From JBCBKP01 sp038521625 (lineage in GTDB: Bacteria > Planctomycetota > Phycisphaerae > Phycisphaerales > UBA1924), in the NCBI GenBank assembly GCA_038521625.1, contig JBCBKP010000042.1, positions 1 through 21,537 of the forward strand: a stretch of 21,537 nt of DNA, in the 5' to 3' direction. Below the pieces are notes generated by a model that was not told the origin of the DNA, made no database searches, and was given only the letters and a program-made list of their open reading frames with translations. Positions 16,380 to 21,537 of the stretch are shown in pieces; positions within the stretch are counted from its first letter, which is position 1; each line of letters begins with the position of its first letter. A program made the translations under genes and the position numbers.

Positions 16380-18311
16380 CTACTTGGCCGCGTCGAGGAC
16401 CTTCAGTGACTCGATCAGGTCGAAGATGTTCGCCTCGCCGTCGGCGTTGACGTCGTTGCGGACGTTCAGCGTGTCCTGTCCGACGTCCGCCGCGTACTCG
16501 GCGGCGATGACGGACGGCGCCGGCTGGATCTGGATGATCTTGAACGGCCCGACGGCGCCGGTGAGCGGCGTGAAGTCGCCCGCGACGAACCCGTTGGGGA
16601 CCCGCGCGACGCCGCTGATGGTGCCGAGGCCGCTCTGGTTGCCGCCGACGAAGCTGGTGCCGGCCTCGAAGACGACGATGTCATCAGCGCTCGGCGTCTC
16701 CGCGGTGTTCAGGATGCCGTCCATGCCCGGCTGGTCGTTGAGCGAGGCGAGGAGCTGGCCGTCCATGTAGATCTCGATGCCCTTGCCGAGCGGGATCGAG
16801 TTGACGTTGAAGCGGCGGACGACCATCTCGAACAGGTGCCACCCGGTCGTCAGGACGCCGGTGCCGCTGCTGACGGTCACTTCGTTGTTTGCGCCGGCGT
16901 TGCTGCCGACGGCGCCGAGGATCTCGTCGCCAGAGATGTACATGCCGTAGCCGGTCGTGCCGCCGATCTCGAACAGGCAGTGGTTGCCGACCAGGTCGTC
17001 GATGCGGATCCACGCCTGCGTGCGGAGCGAGTTGCCGGTGGAGATGCTGTTTTCGTTGTACTTGGGTCCGCGGAGCCCCTGGGTGCCGTCGAGCTCGAAG
17101 GCGCGCCGGACCGACGGGATCGACGGGTCGTTGACGGTCGTCGGCACGAGCACGTTCGGGCCCGACTCGTACACGAAGGACGGCTCCTGGTTGTTGAAGC
17201 CCGAGTTCCGGTCCCAAGCAAAGTCACCCAGGAAGGTCTCGTCCTGCTCCGGGTCACCCGTGTGCACGCCGCCGCGCGGGTCGGAGGGGAACGGGAGGAA
17301 CCCGCCGCTGTGCGGGCCGGATGTCGAGGCCGCCGAGAGATTCAACACGGCGCTGTAGTCCGAAGAGTCGATCGTCGAGTCGCCGTTGCGGTCGGCACGA
17401 CGGATCGCGGCCTGCTGGTCGGTGATCGCGAGGTAGTTGGCGTTGATGTCGTCCGGGAAGAGATCGAAGTTCCGGTAGAAACGGTGCATCGCGATCATGC
17501 CGTCGAAGTCGGTGAAGTTCGCCGCCGGGATCGGGTCGCCGCCGACGCCGACGTTGGGGAACATCGGGTCGCTGCCCAGCGTGCCGAGCCCGGCCGGGTT
17601 CGCGCTCGACCAGCGGTAGTTGATCGAGGGCACGGGGATGGCCTGCGTGTTGACCTGGGTACCGTTCAGGTACGACGCGACCGTGAAGTCGATGTAGCTG
17701 ATCGCGATCGCGGCCTGGTACCAGACGCCCGCCTGCACCGCCTGGCGGTGCGAGATCGCGTACGAGTTGCCGCCGGCGCCATCGTTCGCCGACGTCGAAT
17801 AGACCAACTCGTTGCCGTCGATCGAGAACGCGACGCCCTTGTTCGGGGCGCCGATCTCCCAGATCACATGCGTGCCCTGGGTGTCCTCGAGCTTGAACCA
17901 GATCTCGAACGAAGCGCCGATCTCCATGATCGGCGCCTGGTTCTCCCAGACCGTGCCGCGGTTGCCGGTGCCGTCGGCGTTCTGCGTGGCCGCTCGGGCC
18001 TCCGGGAACTGGTAGGCGTGCGTGATCCCCGGCACGGCCGGGTCGAAGACCGGGACGGGCGTCGGGATGATCGTGTCGCCGGTCCCGTCTGGCATCGTGT
18101 TGTTCTGCCAGCGCCAGCGCAGGCCGAAAATAAAGCCGCGGGCGTCGGACTGCGGAATCCAATCGTTGCCGGCGGGGGCCGAAGGGTTGTGGGCGATCGG
18201 ATTCCAGGTCTGGATGTCGGTGAGGGCCGGCGTCAGCGGGATCGTCGTCTGGGCCGACGCCGTTGTGGCCGCGGCGGCGCCGGCGGCGATCGTCAGGGCT
18301 CGAAGCTGCAT
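16380..18311 (-). CDS. Secreted LamG-like protein with two dockerin/EF-type Ca-binding loops
   Basis: 643 residues. Signal peptide with cleavage near ASA|QTT (about 20). Two concanavalin/LamG-like beta-sandwich regions: about 95-285 (FEIWFKLEDTQGTHVIWEIG, YLNGTQVNTQ) and about 400-580 (RAFELDGTQG, TQAWIRIDD..NHCLFEIGG, IEIYMDGQLLAS). Such domains often bind carbohydrate. A Ca-binding loop DRNGDSTIDSSD (307-318) lies between them and a second, DVNADGEANIFD (620-631), forms the C-terminal dockerin-like half. Start: the ATG at 18311 is 7 bases after GGGAG; a TTG just before it fits less well. The gene is downstream of the LacI regulator, and its promoter carries the same GTTAACTAG element as the prepilin gene. 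Function unknown, probably extracellular glycan binding or attachment. Confidence 0.85.
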   Translation of the reverse strand: MQLRALTIAAGAAAATTASAQTTIPLTPALTDIQTWNPIAHNPSAPAGNDWIPQSDARGFIFGLRWRWQNNTMPDGTGDTIIPTPVPVFDPAVPGITHAYQFPEARAATQNADGTGNRGTVWENQAPIMEIGASFEIWFKLEDTQGTHVIWEIGAPNKGVAFSIDGNELVYSTSANDGAGGNSYAISHRQAVQAGVWYQAAIAISYIDFTVASYLNGTQVNTQAIPVPSINYRWSSANPAGLGTLGSDPMFPNVGVGGDPIPAANFTDFDGMIAMHRFYRNFDLFPDDINANYLAITDQQAAIRRADRNGDSTIDSSDYSAVLNLSAASTSGPHSGGFLPFPSDPRGGVHTGDPEQDETFLGDFAWDRNSGFNNQEPSFVYESGPNVLVPTTVNDPSIPSVRRAFELDGTQGLRGPKYNENSISTGNSLRTQAWIRIDDLVGNHCLFEIGGTTGYGMYISGDEILGAVGSNAGANNEVTVSSGTGVLTTGWHLFEMVVRRFNVNSIPLGKGIEIYMDGQLLASLNDQPGMDGILNTAETPSADDIVVFEAGTSFVGGNQSGLGTISGVARVPNGFVAGDFTPLTGAVGPFKIIQIQPAPSVIAAEYAADVGQDTLNVRNDVNADGEANIFDLIESLKVLDAAK

Positions 18312-18380
18312 CAATGATCTCCCTTTGCGGATCGATGGATCTGTGACGACGGGCCGGGTGGCCGTTCCGAGTCGCTGGGT

Positions 18381-18426
18381 CTAGTTAACCCCTCAACTAG
18401 AATAGCCTGTAACCGATTCCACGCAA
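18381..18426 (-). promoter_or_regulatory. Promoter with operator-like palindrome in front of the LamG-like gene
   Basis: Minus strand: TTGCGT (18426-18421), 16 bases, TATTCT (18404-18399), start near 18392. Directly over and after the -10 is CTAGTT-N8-AACTAG (18381-18400). On the transcribed strand the downstream half reads GTTAACTAG (18389-18381), also present at the prepilin promoter (19686-19694). Position over the transcription start fits a repressor. Assignment to the LacI-type protein is inferred. Confidence 0.45.
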
Positions 18427-18492
18427 CAGTCTCTCGACGAGATGTCGCGGATCCAGAGAACTGCCCAAATTTGGGGATGTCTCGCCGTGAAC

Positions 18493-19524
18493 TTAGGCAA
18501 GCGAGGCCGATGCCCGAGGCACGAACTCGGCCGCGAGCGGCGCCGCGGGTGGCTCGGCGGCCTCGGGCCCACGCCCGATCGTCGCGAGTATTCGGGAAAC
18601 GATCGCGTCGGCGACCGCCTCGGAGGGCTCACGGACGACGGCGAGCGCCGGCTGGAGCCACCTCGCGTAATCCGGGTCGTCGAAGGTGGCGACGGCGATG
18701 TCCCTGCCGACGGCGCGCCCGCTCGCGGTGATCGCCGCGAGCACCGGCGGGGCGACGTGGGCGTTGTGGACGTACAGCGCGTCGACACCCGGATTCCGCT
18801 CGAGAAGCGACCGGGTCGCCTCGAACCACTCCTCCGAGGGGACGGCCTCGGAGATCGCGACGGTCGCGAGGTCGCTCGCCCAGCCCGATGATTCCACGAG
18901 CGAGCGAAAGAAGCTGGCGCGCAGGCTCGGGTCGGGCGCGTCGAGCTGGTGGTTCTTGCTCATGACGAGGGCGAGGCGGCGGGCGCCCTCCTTCTTGAAG
19001 TGCTCGAACATCGCCCGGGTGGCGGGGGCGTAGTCGATCTGCACGCTCGGCAGGCTCGGGGCGAGCACGAGCTCATCATCGAAGTCCTCGACGCGCGCGA
19101 CGACCGGCTCACCGGAGATCGCCTCGTCCGCGACAGGATCCACCGAGTGATCGAGGCTGATGATCGCGTCGCACATCTTGCGGGACGCCATCTGCAGCAT
19201 GTGCCGCTCGCGGTCCGGATCGGAGAGCGTCTCGAACGGGGAGACGTTGTAGCCGCGTTCGGATAGCCGGAGCTCGAGTCGCCCGACGTAGCCGGAGTAG
19301 AAGGCGTTCGTCAGGGTGTTGACGAGCACCGCGATGGTCATGGTCCGGCCCGAGGCGAGCACCTGGGCCTGACGGTTGGGCTGGTACTGGAGATCGCGGG
19401 CGATCGCCTCGATCTTCTCCCGCATCTTCTCTGAGACGCGATGGAACTGCTTCCCGTTGAGAACCAGCGAGACGGTGGCCTCGGAGGTGCCGGCGATCCG
19501 GGCGATGTCCTTGAGCGTGGCCAT
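18493..19524 (-). CDS. LacI-family transcriptional regulator
   Basis: 343 residues. N-terminal helix-turn-helix LKDIARIAGTSEATVSLVLNG (4-24), hinge region YQPNRQAQVLASGRT (47-61), then a periplasmic-binding-protein-like sensor domain starting MTIAVLVNTLTNAFYSGYVGRLE (62-84) and ending near 330. LacI family members usually bind a sugar or nucleoside and bend palindromic operators. Full length for the family. The ATG at 19524 lacks an obvious Shine-Dalgarno. It is divergent from the prepilin-like gene and upstream of the LamG-like gene, whose promoters both carry GTTAACTAG; it is the natural candidate to bind there. The ligand is unknown. Confidence 0.93.
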   Translation of the reverse strand: MATLKDIARIAGTSEATVSLVLNGKQFHRVSEKMREKIEAIARDLQYQPNRQAQVLASGRTMTIAVLVNTLTNAFYSGYVGRLELRLSERGYNVSPFETLSDPDRERHMLQMASRKMCDAIISLDHSVDPVADEAISGEPVVARVEDFDDELVLAPSLPSVQIDYAPATRAMFEHFKKEGARRLALVMSKNHQLDAPDPSLRASFFRSLVESSGWASDLATVAISEAVPSEEWFEATRSLLERNPGVDALYVHNAHVAPPVLAAITASGRAVGRDIAVATFDDPDYARWLQPALAVVREPSEAVADAIVSRILATIGRGPEAAEPPAAPLAAEFVPRASASLA

Positions 19525-19757
19525 AGAGAGGATGGATCGTTGGCTGGAAGTCTCGGTGGGGCGAGCCCCCGATTCCGTGGAAATCGGACCGTCTGATCGT
19601 GCTTTGCCAGGTATCGGCGCGTTTTTTCGGGCCTGGGATGTTGAAAGCCCTTGCGGGGCGCCGAGGAAAGCGTTATCGTTAAGCAGTTAACTAGTCGATC
19701 GAGTCGCGTCGGGCGTGTGCCCGGGCAGACTACCTGGAGAACAGAAGGGGCAACCCG
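19525..19757. promoter_or_regulatory. Divergent promoter region LacI regulator / prepilin-like gene
   Basis: 233 bases without a gene. Rightward promoter TTGCGG (19651-19656), 17 bases, TATCGT (19674-19679), ahead of the prepilin gene. Overlapping the -10 and start is GTTAAGCAGTTAAC (19678-19691), an inverted pair GTTAA-N4-TTAAC, extended to GTTAACTAG at 19686-19694. Overlapping the -35 is TGAAAGCCCTTGCG (19642-19655), a cre-like sequence also found near 13089. A leftward promoter for the LacI gene must lie here too, but I could not place it. A 6-bp stem CCGATT/AATCGG lies in the LacI 5' leader near 19569-19587. Confidence 0.5.
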
Positions 19758-20747
19758 ATGGCACAGGGCAGCAAGCACACGACGTCCGGCTTCACGCTGA
19801 TCGAACTGCTCGTAGTGATCGCGATCATCGCGCTGTTGATCGGGATCCTGCTGCCGACTCTGGGCAGCGCTCGCCGGAGCGCCCAGCGGGTGAAGGCGGC
19901 CAGCGATCTCCGCCAGACGATGATCGGGATGTCGAACTTCGCTTCGGCGAACGACGGCGCGTACCCGGGCGTCACGCCCCGCGGCGGCACCGCGACCCTG
20001 AACGACGCGTTCGAGGACGCCAGCAACATCGAGTGGTGGGGCGAGAGCGGCAGTTCGGCCGGGCGGCACATCCCGGCGCGTTACCTCATCCTCCTGCAGG
20101 ACAAGTACATCGAGCCGGAGATCATGGTCTCGCCGGTCGAGCCGCGCGATTACCTGCCGGACGTCGGTCTGCAGGGCGGGTCGGCCTCGACCGGGCGTCG
20201 TCCGACGAGCGACCCTCGGTGGGTGGACTACCACCCCGGCGGATGGGACAAGGTCGGGAATCAGTTCCGCTTCGATTACGACTTCTCGTCGGTCTTCTAC
20301 TCGTACGCGATGCTCGATTTGTTCAACGAGGACGTGCCGGCGTTGTTCCAGACGCTGATCCGGGCGTGGTCGGACCAGGCGAACTCGCAGTCGCCGATGA
20401 TGAGCGATCGGGCGATCTTCTACACCAGGGAGGCCGAGAGCGAGCGCCGCCACCAGAGTCTCTGGAGCGATCCGGATCAGGGCAGCTGGCAGGGCAACGT
20501 CGCGTTCAACGACACGCACGTCGAGTGGCTGAGCGAGCCGAAGCTCCAGGTGACCAATTACATGGGCATCTACAACGAGGGCGACAACAAGGCCAACGAG
20601 ATCGGCAGCGGTGAGCCAGTCGATCGCAGCGGCGACGACCTCTTCAGCATCAACACCGGCTACACGACGATGACCCAGGACGCCATGATGGTCGTCGGGT
20701 GGGGTAGCCAGACGGTCCGGTTCGGCAGCGCGAAGAACCGCCGCTGA
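19758..20747 (+). CDS. Type IV prepilin-like (pseudopilin) secreted protein
   Basis: 329 residues. Starts with a class III signal: G11-FTLIELLVVIAIIALLIGILLPTLGSARR, with prepilin peptidase cleavage after G11 and the conserved E at mature position 5, followed by a single hydrophobic helix. The large C-terminal domain (about 60-329) contains VAFNDTHVEWLSEPKL (about 252-267), resembling the planctomycete prepilin-like families with an aspartate-His motif near the C terminus. Such families are large in these bacteria and their function is uncertain; some may be surface structures rather than secretion-system pseudopilins. ATG at 19758 with AAGGGG 8 bases upstream. The discoidin-like gene follows after 55 bases, likely cotranscribed. 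Confidence 0.88.
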   Translation: MAQGSKHTTSGFTLIELLVVIAIIALLIGILLPTLGSARRSAQRVKAASDLRQTMIGMSNFASANDGAYPGVTPRGGTATLNDAFEDASNIEWWGESGSSAGRHIPARYLILLQDKYIEPEIMVSPVEPRDYLPDVGLQGGSASTGRRPTSDPRWVDYHPGGWDKVGNQFRFDYDFSSVFYSYAMLDLFNEDVPALFQTLIRAWSDQANSQSPMMSDRAIFYTREAESERRHQSLWSDPDQGSWQGNVAFNDTHVEWLSEPKLQVTNYMGIYNEGDNKANEIGSGEPVDRSGDDLFSINTGYTTMTQDAMMVVGWGSQTVRFGSAKNRR

Positions 20748-20802
20748 GTGTTCTCGGCGGCCCCGGCTGAGCCGACTCGCAGAGATCGAGAGAGGACCCC
20801 GA

Positions 20803-21537
20803 GTGCACACGGATCCGTTTATCGAACTGGCACGTAAGGCCGGCACGGCCTTGCTGCCTTTCGTTGTCGCCGCCGCGGCTTCCGCCCAGCCCGTCCGGCC
20901 GCAGTCGAACCTCGGCCGGTACCAGCTGGCGACGGGCGCGGGGATCGACGACCACGCGCCGGATTTCGTGGCGGACGGCAAGGTCGGCCCGCGGAACCGG
21001 CTGCTGACCAACAACCGCGGCCGGCACCGCGTCAACATCTTCTTCGAGGAGCCGGTCGAGGTCGGCAGCCTGCACGTCTATTCGGGCCTGTTCGGTGCGG
21101 CCCCGCTCGCGGGGTTCACGGTCAACTATCAGAACGGCGACGGCCTGCTGGTCCCGGCGCCCGGCGGCACGGTCTCGGGCAACGCCGACGCGTGGCGCGC
21201 GGTCCAGCTCTCGCAGCCGGTGACCACGACCCGTCTGCAGCTCTCGATCACGGACGCGACCGCGAGCGTCGCGGAGATCGCGGTCTTCCCGCCCAACGGC
21301 GGCCAGGGCTTCCCCCTCGGCACCGATGTCGAGCTCAACCAGGCCCGCCAGCACCGCCTCGCGATCACGACCGCGAGCTCGACCGAGGTCGGCACGACCA
21401 GGCGGGCGGCCGTGGACGGCTTCTCGGGGGCGGGCAACCTCTGGCGCAGCGACGCCGCCGGCCCGCACTGGTTCGACATGTCCATGGAGGACCCGCCCGA
21501 GACCAGCCCGGTCTCGGTCCGAGTCACCAACACGCCG
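20803..21537 (+). CDS. Secreted protein with tandem discoidin-like (F5/8 type C) domains, 3' end beyond the window
   Basis: At least 245 residues, open to the window end. The GTG start at 20803 follows GAGAGGA with suitable spacing. The N terminus is a signal peptide (ALLPFVVAAAASAQ, cleavage near ASA|QP). The first domain (about 35-160) reads NLGRYQLATGAG..FVADGKVGPRNRLLTN..HRVNIFFEEPVEVGSLHVYSG and ends with LQLSITDATASVAEIAVFP, the usual discoidin pattern. A second begins ELNQARQHRLAITTASS with VDGFSGAGNLWRSDAAGPHWFDM. Discoidin domains bind galactose and other glycans. The gene lies 55 bases after the prepilin-like gene on the same strand. What follows the two domains (often a glycoside hydrolase) is not visible. 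Confidence 0.8.
   Translation, partial: MHTDPFIELARKAGTALLPFVVAAAASAQPVRPQSNLGRYQLATGAGIDDHAPDFVADGKVGPRNRLLTNNRGRHRVNIFFEEPVEVGSLHVYSGLFGAAPLAGFTVNYQNGDGLLVPAPGGTVSGNADAWRAVQLSQPVTTTRLQLSITDATASVAEIAVFPPNGGQGFPLGTDVELNQARQHRLAITTASSTEVGTTRRAAVDGFSGAGNLWRSDAAGPHWFDMSMEDPPETSPVSVRVTNTP

Noticed and set aside
16836..18317. 493-residue plus-strand frame opposite the LamG-like gene
   Set aside because: Asp/Arg/Val-rich, no domain or signal. The minus-strand gene has a signal peptide, Shine-Dalgarno, domains and terminator.
19338..21468. Minus-strand frames opposite the prepilin-like and discoidin-like genes
   Set aside because: Antisense translations without domains, while the plus strand shows class III and classical signal peptides.

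Overview
This window looks like a high-GC bacterial chromosome segment, most likely from a Planctomycetota lineage near the Phycisphaerae. That placement is inference. It rests on the wording of the partial 16S rRNA, the Kdo gene kdsA (a Gram-negative type envelope), a type I sulfatase, a prepilin-like secreted protein, a LamG/dockerin-type secreted protein, and very long antisense open frames from strong GC bias at third codon positions. I see no insertion sequence, CRISPR array or prophage gene.

Layout. 1-208 is a perfect fold-back (76-bp arms) that interrupts a 16S rRNA gene on the minus strand; the gene's 3' third is missing, so the contig end looks chimeric. 959-1455 is the rRNA leader and promoter. 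From 8656 down to 1456 everything reads leftward: a GNAT acetyltransferase, a gene-free 392-bp gap, a divergent dnaA, a DegT-family aminotransferase, rpmB, then mcsA-mcsB-comF (protein-arginine kinase with its zinc-finger partner, plus a phosphoribosyltransferase). 8818-9892 reads rightward: a secreted protein of unknown function and rpmA. kdsA reads leftward, and divergent from it is an ABC-2 exporter pair (10858-13029). 13030-13281 holds a possible structured RNA, followed by tRNA-Val(UAC).

The right third is accessory and carbohydrate oriented. A secreted sulfatase overlaps galactokinase by a TTGA junction with a Shine-Dalgarno sequence at the overlap, which suggests coupled use of a sulfated galactose-containing glycan. 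Convergent to it is a large LamG-like secreted protein with two Ca-binding dockerin/EF-type loops and a strong intrinsic terminator. Upstream of that lies a LacI-family regulator, and divergent from the regulator a type IV prepilin-like protein followed by a secreted discoidin-like protein that runs off the window end. The promoters of the LamG gene and of the prepilin gene carry the same AT-rich element (GTTAACTAG) in the same orientation, just downstream of the -10, suggesting joint control by the LacI-type protein.

The most interesting leads are the proposed LacI regulon of surface proteins, the sulfatase-galactokinase coupling, the mcsA-mcsB-comF operon outside Firmicutes, the altered DNA-reading signature of DnaA, and the candidate structured RNA upstream of tRNA-Val. 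None is proven to be a new system from sequence alone.
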